A stretch of 46,604 bases of DNA from Georgenia_B sunbinii (GTDB lineage: Bacteria; Actinomycetota; Actinomycetes; Actinomycetales; Actinomycetaceae). Made by a program: the position numbers and the translations under genes. Below are positions 1-8,036 of the stretch, piece by piece. The first letter of the stretch is position 1, and every line of letters starts with the position of its first letter. Location of the stretch: NCBI RefSeq assembly GCF_036421855.1, contig NZ_JAZGOK010000017.1, one strand, 5' to 3'. The notes under the pieces are model-generated. The model searched no databases. It had not been told where the DNA came from and saw only the letters and a list, made by a program, of their open reading frames with translations.

Positions 1-800
1 CACCCTCGGTGGAGAACTCGTGCGACCACTCAGCGGTGGCACCCTCGGCCAGCACGAAACCATCCAGCGCACGCGCCGTGACAGTCACCGTCCCGGTACC
101 CGGGTAGGTGTCAGCAGCGACCGCGTCACCGTCAACGACGTACTCCACGCCCTCAACTTCAGGAATCGTGTAGCTGTCGTCCTCGGTACCGTCCTGGTCA
201 TCGAACGTCACCTCAGTAGGCGTGACCTCCACCAGCACCGGCTCCCCACCATCGGCAGAGAACTCATGCGACCACTCAGCGGTGGCACCCTCGGCCAGCA
301 CGAAACCATCCAGCGCACGCGCCGTCACAGTCACCGTCCCAGCACCCGGGTAGGTGTCAGCAGCGACCACGTCACCGTCAACGACGTACTCCACGCCCTC
401 AACCTCAGGAATCGTGTAGCTGTCGTCCTCGGTNCCAGCACCCGGGTAGGTGTCAGCAGCGACCACGTCACCGTCAACGACGTACTCCACGCCCTCAACC
501 TCAGGAATCGTGTAGCTGTCGTCCTCGGTCCCGTCCTGGTCATCGAACGTCACCTCAGCAGGCGTGACCTCCACCAGCACCGGCTCCCCACCCTCGGTGG
601 AGAACGCGTGGCTCCACTCGGCCGTGGCGCCGTCGGCGATCGCGAAGCCGTTACGCGGCTGCGCGGTCACCGTGACGGTGCCCTCACCAGCGTGCGTACC
701 AGCACCGATGACCTGGTCACCGACGTAGTACTGCACACCGACCGTGGTCGGCACCGTGAACGTGTCGTCCGCGGTCCCGTCCTGGTCATCGAAGGTCACC
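1..800 (-). repeat. Tandem 246-bp Ig-like repeats interrupted by an N
   Basis: Coding repeats of 246 bp (82 residues; core FDDQDGTEDDSYTIPEVEG and DGFVLAEGATAEWSHEF) start at equivalent points near 31 and 277. A more divergent copy is at 619, which is 246 + 96 bp further on. The extra 96 bp is the exact duplication of 339-433 at 435-529 around the N at 434. The N is the third base of a GGN glycine codon, so the frame survives, but the repeat number cannot be trusted. Confidence 0.85.
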
Positions 801-3800
801 TCGGCCGGAGTGGCCGAGACGGGGGTGAACTCCGTGGCCTCGCCAGCGGGAATGCCGGTGAGGTACTCGAAGCCCTCGGCCGCGAACGCCTCACCAACCG
901 GCGACACGTCGTACTCCATGACGTAGTACTTGATGTCCGCGTGCTCCTGCGCAGCAGCCAGGATCTCCTGCAGCGGGACGTCACCCTCACCGAGCTTGGT
1001 GAAGGAGATGCTGCCACCCAGACCCGTGGCGTCCTTGATGTGCAGCAGCTCGATCCGGCTGCCGTACTCCTCCAGTAGCTCGGCCACGTCGAACCCGCCG
1101 TGCTCGGCCCACGCGACGTCCACCTGGAAGGTGACGAACTCGGGGTTGGTCTCCTTGACCAGGATCTCCCAGGCCGACAGGACCTCACCCTCGTGGGTGT
1201 AGGTGGTGGTGAACTCCCCGGCGTGGTTGTGCCCAAACAGCTTGCCCACACCAGCCTCGACCGAACGCTGACCCAGACGGTCCATCGTCTCGGCAGTGGC
1301 CAGGGTGTTCTCGTAGGTGTTGATGCCCGGGGCGGGGAACCCGCCCGAGCCCACGAACTCCTGACCCAGCGTCTGGACGAAGTCCAGCGTCGCGTCGAAG
1401 CCGGCCTCGCCCACGTTGTAGTGCGAGGACGGAACGGCCAGGCCCAGCGAGTCCGTCAGCGCCCGGAAGGAAGCCGCGTCATACCCGTTGAAGTTCCCGC
1501 CATAGGGCTCGACGTTCTCGAACCCGATCGAGGCCAGACGGTTGAGCACCGCCGGCAGACCATCGGCATTGGCCCACGGGATCAGCGAGTACAGACCCAG
1601 CGAGACCTTCTCGACCGGCACGAGGACCGGCTCGGGGGTCGGCTGGCCGGCGGGGACGCCGGTGAGGTACTCGAAGCCCTCGGCCGAGAATGCCTCGCCG
1701 ACCGGGGACTGGTCGTACTCCATGACGTAGAGCGCGATGTTCGCGTGCTCCTCCGCCGCTGCCAGGATCTCCTGCAGCGGGACGTCACCCTCACCGAGCT
1801 TGGTGAAGGAGATGCTGCTGCCCAGGCCGGTGGCGTCCTTGATGTGCAGGAGCTCGATCCGGTCGCCGTACTCCTCGAGGAGCTCGGCCACGTCGACCCC
1901 GGCGTGCGCGGCCCAGGCCACGTCCACCTGGAACGTCACGTAGTCCGGGTCGGTCTCCTCGACCAGGATCTCCCACGCGGAGAGCTCCTCACCCTCGTGC
2001 TCGTAGATGGTGGTGAACTCCCGGTCGTGGTTGTGACCGAAGAGCTTGCCCACACCGGCCTCGACCGAACGCTGACCCAGACGGTCCATCGTCTCAGCAG
2101 TGGCCAGGGTGTTCTCGTAGGTGTTGATGCCCGGGCTGGGGAACCCGCCCGAACCCACGTACACCTGGCCGAGCGTGTCGACGAACGCGAGCGTGTCATC
2201 GAAGTTGGCCTCACCCACGTTGTAGTGCGAGGACAGCACCGACAGGCCGAGCTCGTCGGCCATGTCGCGGAACTCCTGCGCGGTGTAGCCGTTGAAGTTG
2301 CTGCCGAACGGCTCGATGTTCTCGAAGCCGATCTCGGCGAGGCGAGCGAGGACGGCCGGCAGGCCGTCAGCGTTCACCCACGGGATGAGCGAGTACAGGC
2401 CGATGGAGACCTTCTCCGCCGGGATGAGGATGGGCTCGGCCGGCTCCTCGGGCTCCTCGTCCTCGAGGACGCGGAAGTACTCGAAGGCGATCGGTGCGTT
2501 GTCGGTCGACTGCTCGGCCAGGGCGAAGAGCCCGACCTTGCCGTTGGCCGCGACACCCGGGTTGCTGACGGCGGGCATTGCCGTCCAGCTCTCGCCGTCG
2601 GTCGAGTAGGAGCCGGTGAAGGTGTCCCCGCTCTTCTCGAGGCGCAGGTGCCACACGGTTGCGGTGACGTTGGCCGAGTTCGGCTGCGGCTGCTGGACCA
2701 CACCGCCGATCTCGCTGCGGATCTCGAGGTTGCGAACGACGGCCTGGTTAGCCTGGTTCGTCGTGAGGACGTCGAACTTCACGTAGTTGTCGTCGTCGAT
2801 GTAGGCGATGAGACCACCCTGCTCGTAGCGGCGGCTCGTCTCCGAGACGTCGACCACGGTCTCCACGACCCAGTCACCCTCGAGGTCCTGGACCACGAAG
2901 TTGCTCGGGTTGGTGTTGGTGGTTCCGAAGATGTCGCCTGCGGTGGCGTTGAGGATCAGCTGACCGTCGGTCACCTGCAGGTGCTCGTCGGCGGGACGCA
3001 CGACGTCCCACAGGCACGGGTCCAGTGCGTCACCGTCGAACTCGTCGTTCGGTCCGGTGACACCCGAGGTGTCGTCCGGGCTGAACGAGAAGTAGTCGAA
3101 GAACGCGTCGACCGGAGCCTGCGGACGGGCGCTGCCCTGGACCGCGAAGAGCCCGATCTTCGGGTTCGCGATGCCGGCCAACGACTTGGTCTGGGGCATC
3201 TCGGTGAAGTCCACGCCGTTGGCGCTGTAGGACGCCTTGAGGTTCTGCCCGTCGCTGGTGAAGCGCACCCAAACGGTATCGGGGTAGCTCGCTCCCAGTG
3301 GCGCCGTGTTGGATGCGGTGACCTCGTTGGGCACCGCGTTCTCCTCGCGGATGAACTGGAAGACGCGCTCGGCACTGTCGGCCGTGCGCTCCTGGAGAAC
3401 CATCTTGGCGTAGTTGTCGTCGTCGCCGTAGATGACCAGGCCGGCCTGCTGATAGGCGCCGGTGCCCTCCATGGTGACCTTGGTGGTCGCCGTGAACTCC
3501 CCGTCCGGCAGGTCCTGGAGGACCAGGTTGGGCGTGTTGGAGTTGCTCGTGCCGTTGATGTCGGTGTTCGACGTCGGCATGACCAGGTGGCCGTCGACGA
3601 TGCGCAGGTTGTCGTCCTGACGGATGACGGTCCAGCGATCGGTGTCGAGCGCGTCACCGGTGAAGTCGTCCGAGCGCCCGGTGAGGCACTTGGGCGTCTC
3701 GGGGACGACGATGCTCGACGCGCCGAAGGTGAGCGAGTCGAGCTCGAGGCCGCCGGTGGAGGTCACGTAGACCGTGCCGGTGCCCTCGGGGACCGAGTCG

Positions 3801-6385
3801 ACCGCGGCCTCGACGTCCTGCCAGCCTTCGCCGCCGGCGAAGGCCAGCTGGGCGAAGGGCTCGGCACGGTGGTCGTTCCAGTGCAGCGAGAGCGTGCCCT
3901 CGCCGGCGGCGCGACCGGTGACCGTGTCGATGGCCGAACCGGTGGGTGCGTGCGTGAAGCTCACCGGCTCGTAGGCGATCCAGTCACCCGCGTCGAAGGA
4001 GACGACCTTCTCGTTCGCCTCGGCGGTCTCGTCCTGGACGACCTCGACACCCTGTGCGGCGTCGTACCACGGGCCGGGCTGGGTCTCGGGCTTGATGATC
4101 AGCGCGACCTCACCGCGGGCAGCCGGGACATCGCCCTGCGCCTGGTCGGTGTAGGTGACGACGAGGGTGCCGTAGATCTTCTCGCCCTCGCCGTGCTCCT
4201 TGGCGTTCACGCTCGTCTGGATGGTGAAGTCACAGCCGGTGCCGGACACCTCCGGGTGAGCGTGCTCGTTGTGGCCCAGACCGAAGGTCCAGGCGACGCG
4301 GCCACAGTTCGGCTCGTCGCCGTCCTCGGCGTCGGTCACGTCGACCGAGACGGGGATGGCGTCGCCCCAGCTGAAGAACGCGCCGTGCGCGACGTCGAGG
4401 CTGACCTCGGGCGCCGTGTTGCCGACCGTGATCTGCAGGGTCGTGAGGGCGAACTTGCCGCCCGCGTCGGTCACCCGCAGGCCGACGTCGTACTGGCCGA
4501 GCTTGTCGTAGGTGTGGGAGGCCGTGGCCTCGCCCTCGACGAAGGTGCCGGTGCCCTCGAAGTCCCACGCGAAGGTGAGCTCCTGGCCCTCGGGGTCGCG
4601 CGAGCCGGTGGCGTCGAACGTGACGGTCAGCGGCGCCTCGGTGCCCGAGTTCGGGGAGGCGACGACGTTGGCCTGGGGCGTCTTGTTGCCCTCGGCGTAG
4701 TCGACGCGGTACAGCCCGGCGTCGGGGTTCTGGCGGAAGAAGCCGTCACCGTACTCCAGGACGTAGAGCGAGCCGTCGGGGCCGAACTCCATGTCCATGA
4801 CGTTGTCCCAGATGGGCTGGACGACGCTGGTGAGGTGGCTGTTGGGCAGGAAGTTGGTGATGTCCGTGACGACGCCGTCGGAGGTCAGCTCGTCAAGGGT
4901 GAACACCGCGGCGTAGTCCATCGAGAACTCGGCGAAGAAGGCCTTGCCGTCCCAGAACTCGGGGAACTGCGAGGTGGAGGTGTTCTCCGGGTCGTGCCGG
5001 AAGATCGGCCCGGCCATCGGGGCCTGGCCACCGGCCGTGCTGAACTGGATCATCTCGTCCCAGGGCTGGTCGCCGACGCGGTCGCCGTACCAGATCTGCG
5101 GCTCGGTGACCGGCGGCAGGGCCGTCAGACCGGTGTTCCAGGTGGAGTTGTTCACCGGGGCGTCGCAGTCGAAGAAGTCACCCGGGGTGGCGGTGGCGAA
5201 GTCCCACTCGTTGTAGGCGCCGCCGTCGTTGGGGCCGTGGCAGTAGGGCCAGCCGCCGTTCATCGCCTCGGTGGTCAGTTGCCACTCGACGTAGCCCATG
5301 GGGCCGCGCTGGGCGTTCGCTCCGCCGGCGTCGGGGCCGTAGTCGCCCCAGACCAGGGCGTTGGACTCGACGTCGAACTCGATGCGGAAGGGGTTGCGCA
5401 GGCCCATGACGTAGAGCTCTTCACGGACCTGGTCGCGGACCTCGTCGTACTCCTCGCCCGTGAACAGGTTGCCCGCGGGGATGGTGTACGTGCTGCCCGG
5501 GCCGGTCTCGGCGCCGGGGGCGATGTCGTCGAGGACGTTGATGCGCAGGATTGCTCCGCGCAGGTCGTTGGTGTTGCCGGCGCCCCGTCGCGCGTCGAGA
5601 CCGGGGTTCATCCCGGGAGCGTTGTTGTTCGGGGCGTAGCCGTTGGCCCCCGGCGTCCCCGCCGGCGTGTTGTCACCGGCGGAGAGGTAGAGGTTGCCGT
5701 CGCCGTCGAAGACGATGTCGGCGCCGACGTGGCAGCACTGCCCGCGCTGGGCGTCGACCTTGATGATCTCCTGCTCGGTGGTCAGGTCCAGCGTGCTCGT
5801 CTCCGTGTCCCACCTGAAGCGGGACAGCAGGTTGTAGCCCAGCCACTGGTCCCAGTAGGTCTCGGCGTCCGCACCCTCGGGCAGCCGCTCCGGGGCGCTG
5901 CCGCCGGGGGTGGTCGCCGGGTAGTCCACGCCGGAGGGCGAGGTGCCGCTCATCTCCCTGGGAGCGTAAGAGATGTAGACCCAGCCGTTCTCCTCGAAGT
6001 CCGGGTCGAGCGCGACTCCCTGGAGGCCGTCCTCGGAGTTCGCGTAGACGTCGAGCCGCGCGACCTGCTCGGTACGCCCGGTGGCCGGGTCGGTCAGGCG
6101 CACGACACCATCACGCGCCGTGTGCAGCACCCGGGAGTCGGGCAGCACCGCGAGGTCGATCGGTTCACCGGTGTCCTTGGTGAGCAGCAACTTCTCGTAG
6201 TTGTTCCAGTCGGTTGCCGCCTCGGCAGCCGGAGCGTCCGCCAGGACCGCCGCATCGGCGGAACCTTCGCCATGACCGGGTTGCGCCTGCGCCCCACTCA
6301 TCGTCAGTGGTAATACCAGCGCGGCGGACAACACTGCCGCGGCACCTCGGGTCGACCAACGGCCGATCCCTGAACGTCTGACCAC
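1..6385 (-). CDS. Large secreted multidomain protein: GSDH / PKD / CBM6 / DUF1349 / two TIM barrels / Ig-like repeats (3' end missing)
   Basis: I read about 2,128 codons from a GTG at 6385, behind an AAGGAGG ribosome site, to the window edge with no stop. Residues 1-35 form a signal peptide (VRRSGIGRWSTRG, then a hydrophobic stretch and an AQA-like cleavage site). Approximate domains: 57-562 glucose/sorbosone dehydrogenase beta-propeller (motifs CCHVGADIVFDGDG and GLRNPFRIEFD); 566-654 PKD (AWDFEGTG); 654-766 unassigned Ig-like; 771-888 CBM6-like; 899-1102 and 1111-1307 DUF1349/concanavalin-like (DDFTGDALDTDRW, EFDGDALDPCLW); 1319-1584 and 1589-1857 xylose-isomerase-like TIM barrels with putative metal ligands in SSHYNVGEA, FQVDVAW, LLHIKDATG and VMEYD; from 1862 on, about 82-residue Ig-like repeats. 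The likely role is extracellular sugar oxidation or binding; the exact substrate is unknown. The repeats suggest a surface stalk, whose anchor would lie beyond the window. Confidence 0.88.
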   Translation of the reverse strand, partial: MVRRSGIGRWSTRGAAAVLSAALVLPLTMSGAQAQPGHGEGSADAAVLADAPAAEAATDWNNYEKLLLTKDTGEPIDLAVLPDSRVLHTARDGVVRLTDPATGRTEQVARLDVYANSEDGLQGVALDPDFEENGWVYISYAPREMSGTSPSGVDYPATTPGGSAPERLPEGADAETYWDQWLGYNLLSRFRWDTETSTLDLTTEQEIIKVDAQRGQCCHVGADIVFDGDGNLYLSAGDNTPAGTPGANGYAPNNNAPGMNPGLDARRGAGNTNDLRGAILRINVLDDIAPGAETGPGSTYTIPAGNLFTGEEYDEVRDQVREELYVMGLRNPFRIEFDVESNALVWGDYGPDAGGANAQRGPMGYVEWQLTTEAMNGGWPYCHGPNDGGAYNEWDFATATPGDFFDCDAPVNNSTWNTGLTALPPVTEPQIWYGDRVGDQPWDEMIQFSTAGGQAPMAGPIFRHDPENTSTSQFPEFWDGKAFFAEFSMDYAAVFTLDELTSDGVVTDITNFLPNSHLTSVVQPIWDNVMDMEFGPDGSLYVLEYGDGFFRQNPDAGLYRVDYAEGNKTPQANVVASPNSGTEAPLTVTFDATGSRDPEGQELTFAWDFEGTGTFVEGEATASHTYDKLGQYDVGLRVTDAGGKFALTTLQITVGNTAPEVSLDVAHGAFFSWGDAIPVSVDVTDAEDGDEPNCGRVAWTFGLGHNEHAHPEVSGTGCDFTIQTSVNAKEHGEGEKIYGTLVVTYTDQAQGDVPAARGEVALIIKPETQPGPWYDAAQGVEVVQDETAEANEKVVSFDAGDWIAYEPVSFTHAPTGSAIDTVTGRAAGEGTLSLHWNDHRAEPFAQLAFAGGEGWQDVEAAVDSVPEGTGTVYVTSTGGLELDSLTFGASSIVVPETPKCLTGRSDDFTGDALDTDRWTVIRQDDNLRIVDGHLVMPTSNTDINGTSNSNTPNLVLQDLPDGEFTATTKVTMEGTGAYQQAGLVIYGDDDNYAKMVLQERTADSAERVFQFIREENAVPNEVTASNTAPLGASYPDTVWVRFTSDGQNLKASYSANGVDFTEMPQTKSLAGIANPKIGLFAVQGSARPQAPVDAFFDYFSFSPDDTSGVTGPNDEFDGDALDPCLWDVVRPADEHLQVTDGQLILNATAGDIFGTTNTNPSNFVVQDLEGDWVVETVVDVSETSRRYEQGGLIAYIDDDNYVKFDVLTTNQANQAVVRNLEIRSEIGGVVQQPQPNSANVTATVWHLRLEKSGDTFTGSYSTDGESWTAMPAVSNPGVAANGKVGLFALAEQSTDNAPIAFEYFRVLEDEEPEEPAEPILIPAEKVSIGLYSLIPWVNADGLPAVLARLAEIGFENIEPFGSNFNGYTAQEFRDMADELGLSVLSSHYNVGEANFDDTLAFVDTLGQVYVGSGGFPSPGINTYENTLATAETMDRLGQRSVEAGVGKLFGHNHDREFTTIYEHEGEELSAWEILVEETDPDYVTFQVDVAWAAHAGVDVAELLEEYGDRIELLHIKDATGLGSSISFTKLGEGDVPLQEILAAAEEHANIALYVMEYDQSPVGEAFSAEGFEYLTGVPAGQPTPEPVLVPVEKVSLGLYSLIPWANADGLPAVLNRLASIGFENVEPYGGNFNGYDAASFRALTDSLGLAVPSSHYNVGEAGFDATLDFVQTLGQEFVGSGGFPAPGINTYENTLATAETMDRLGQRSVEAGVGKLFGHNHAGEFTTTYTHEGEVLSAWEILVKETNPEFVTFQVDVAWAEHGGFDVAELLEEYGSRIELLHIKDATGLGGSISFTKLGEGDVPLQEILAAAQEHADIKYYVMEYDVSPVGEAFAAEGFEYLTGIPAGEATEFTPVSATPAEVTFDDQDGTADDTFTVPTTVGVQYYVGDQVIGAGTHAGEGTVTVTAQPRNGFAIADGATAEWSHAFSTEGGEPVLVEVTPAEVTFDDQDGTEDDSYTIPEVEGVEYVVDGDVVAADTYPGAXTEDDSYTIPEVEGVEYVVDGDVVAADTYPGAGTVTVTARALDGFVLAEGATAEWSHEFSADGGEPVLVEVTPTEVTFDDQDGTEDDSYTIPEVEGVEYVVDGDAVAADTYPGTGTVTVTARALDGFVLAEGATAEWSHEFSTEG

Positions 6386-6411
6386 AATTCCTCCTTGACA
6401 TGTCCGGAGCT

Positions 6412-6508
6412 GGTCCCGCCTGTGGGACCGCGACCGGTGCGCGGCTCACGATCTGCCGCGCACCAACCCGCTCCGTTGTGGGTTCTGAGCCCTCGACAAT
6501 GAGGGCTC
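6412..6508 (-). promoter_or_regulatory. Structured 5' leader with three perfect hairpins
   Basis: Between the predicted promoter and the GTG at 6385 lie three perfect inverted repeats. They are GGTCCC/GGGACC (6412-6417 and 6424-6429, 6-nt loop), GGTGCGCGGC/GCCGCGCACC (6436-6445 and 6455-6464, 9-nt loop) and GAGCCCTC/GAGGGCTC (6487-6494 and 6501-6508, 6-nt loop). They could control mRNA stability or be protein-binding sites. I recognise no known riboswitch. Confidence 0.5.
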
Positions 6509-6550
6509 GTGCGAGCTCAGGGCGGGGGTGTCCCGAGCCACACGGCTCAG

Positions 6551-6579
6551 ACCGTAGGGAGACCTTTGGCTAATGTCAA
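6551..6579 (-). promoter_or_regulatory. Promoter of the large secreted protein gene
   Basis: On the minus strand TTGACA (6579-6574) is followed by a 17-bp spacer and TACGGT (6556-6551). The -35 is a perfect consensus, the spacing is ideal and the -10 fits the actinobacterial TANNNT form. The predicted transcript has a leader of about 155-160 nt before the GTG at 6385. Confidence 0.65.
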
Positions 6580-6625
6580 CCCAGAAGTTGAACAGCCACC
6601 TCTCACAACGAAGTCAAGATCAGTG

Positions 6626-7780
6626 CTAATCCTCCGCACCTTCATCCCCACCGCCCGACACGGCCGACACGTACGCGGCGGCGTCATCGAGGCTGCGGTC
6701 CACCATCGTCCAGACGGACATGACGACCTCGGCGAGCGGGGCCAGCGCCGCAGCCGACTCCAGCACCTGGCGCGCCGTGGCGAGCTCGGCCCGCGCCTGG
6801 TCGCCGACCTTCTCGGGCGCACCCGAGCGCGCCAGCTCGCGGCGCAGGACGGCCGCACCCGCCTCGTCCAGGTCAGCCCGACCGACACCGTCGCGGATCC
6901 GCGGCCAGACCGGCAGGCTACGGGCGTGGAGGATGAGCGTGGTGGCCTTCCCCTCGCGCAGGTCCGACACCGCACTCTTGCCGGTGACCGACTCGGGCGC
7001 GAAGATCCCGAGGAGGTCGTCGGCCAGCTGAAAGGCCTTGCCGAGGGAGTGACCGATGACGTCCAGCGGCTCGCACACCTCGGCCGGCGCCTGAGCGAGG
7101 ACGGCGGCAGCACGCAGGGGAGCCTGGAAGGAGTAGAACGCGGTCTTCTCGGCGGCGATCGACAACGCCTTCTCGGCCGACACCTCCCACAGCCCGTGCC
7201 CGGCAGCGACGTCGTCGAGCTCGCCGGCCACGCTGACGAACACGGTGTCCCAGAGGAGGTCACTGAGCCCAGCGCGGGTGGCGGCCGGCGCATCGACCTC
7301 GGCGAACAGCCGGTGGGCGAGGGCGACGGCGAGGTCGCCGGCCAGCACGGCCGAGGCGTCGGCGAAATGCTGCGCAGCCCCCTCGTCGGCGCCCACCTCG
7401 GCGGCTGCGGTCCGCATCCCGGCGGCAAGATTCGGCAAACCACGACGGATCGTGTCGTGGTCGATGAGGTCGTCGTGGATGAGGAAGCCGGCATGGAGGA
7501 GCTCGAACGCCGCGCCAAGTCGCGCCGCAGCAAGGGAGTCGACGCCACCGAGCCGGGCGTAGGCCTCGACGACGAGGCGGCCGCGGAAGTGCTTGCCGCC
7601 GGCTACCGTGCGCTCGAGCTGCTGCCACAGCAGCTCGTAGGCCGTCCCGTGGGCGGCCGCGCGCGCCCGCAGCTGCACCATCAGCCGGTCAAGGACCGTG
7701 GACACCTCGGTGGAGCGTCCGGCCCGGGACATACCGGACGGCGTCGGCGCGTCCTCGAGGACGGCGTCGTGCTCACTCAT
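6626..7780 (-). CDS. Polyprenyl diphosphate synthase (GGPP-synthase-like)
   Basis: A 384-residue trans-isoprenyl diphosphate synthase that condenses IPP with allylic diphosphates to give a C15-C20 or longer prenyl diphosphate. Seen: the GGKHFRGRL start motif, first Asp-rich motif in LIHDDLIDHDTIRRG, and second in QLADDLLGIFA. I chose the ATG at 7780 because GGGAGG lies 8 nt upstream; an in-frame ATG at 7813 would add 11 residues without a good ribosome site. It diverges from the inositol-phosphate-synthase/UbiA operon across an AT-rich promoter region. It is therefore the obvious candidate to supply the prenyl donor for that UbiA enzyme (inference). Chain length cannot be read with certainty. 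Confidence 0.9.
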   Translation of the reverse strand: MSEHDAVLEDAPTPSGMSRAGRSTEVSTVLDRLMVQLRARAAAHGTAYELLWQQLERTVAGGKHFRGRLVVEAYARLGGVDSLAAARLGAAFELLHAGFLIHDDLIDHDTIRRGLPNLAAGMRTAAAEVGADEGAAQHFADASAVLAGDLAVALAHRLFAEVDAPAATRAGLSDLLWDTVFVSVAGELDDVAAGHGLWEVSAEKALSIAAEKTAFYSFQAPLRAAAVLAQAPAEVCEPLDVIGHSLGKAFQLADDLLGIFAPESVTGKSAVSDLREGKATTLILHARSLPVWPRIRDGVGRADLDEAGAAVLRRELARSGAPEKVGDQARAELATARQVLESAAALAPLAEVVMSVWTMVDRSLDDAAAYVSAVSGGGDEGAED

Positions 7781-7853
7781 CTCGGCTTCCTCCCAGGCGT
7801 TCTCCGGCGGCACGGCAGGGCGCGCCCGGCACGCCCCGCGTCGTCGCCGGACG

Positions 7854-7883
7854 TTGTTTGCTTAGTGACGACTTTCATATAAT
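7854..7883 (+). promoter_or_regulatory. Promoter of the ebo-like operon
   Basis: TTGTTT (7854-7859), an 18-bp spacer and a perfect TATAAT (7878-7883) stand out in an AT-rich island between the divergent prenyl synthase and inositol-phosphate-synthase genes. The predicted leader is about 145 nt before the ATG at 8037. Confidence 0.55.
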
Positions 7884-7905
7884 CTCATCTGTGGAAGTGA
7901 AGCAA
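7876..7905 (-). promoter_or_regulatory. Candidate divergent promoter of the polyprenyl synthase
   Basis: On the minus strand TTGCTT (7905-7900) and TATATG (7881-7876), 18 bp apart, could drive the prenyl synthase. This -10 overlaps the plus-strand TATAAT, so the two promoters would compete for polymerase. The -10 match is weaker than on the plus strand. Confidence 0.3.
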
Positions 7906-8036
7906 CTAGCCTCGCTTTCGCTCATCGTCGTCCAACTAATGTGAAGCCGCCTGTAGAACTTGGGTCCTCACAGGTGCTCCCGATCAACGCCGATCGACGC
8001 TGCCAGGGCAGCGGCGGTCGCACAGAGGTGGTAGGC

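Noticed and set aside
1100..6313. A 1,737-codon open frame on the plus strand
   Set aside because: It is the antisense shadow of the large secreted gene. The minus-strand frame has a signal peptide, recognisable domains and normal residue composition; the plus-strand product is Val/Asp/Arg-rich and matches nothing.
6386..6625. A tRNA or small RNA gene suggested by the hairpins
   Set aside because: The stems are consecutive simple hairpins, not a cloverleaf, and lie in the leader of a good promoter.
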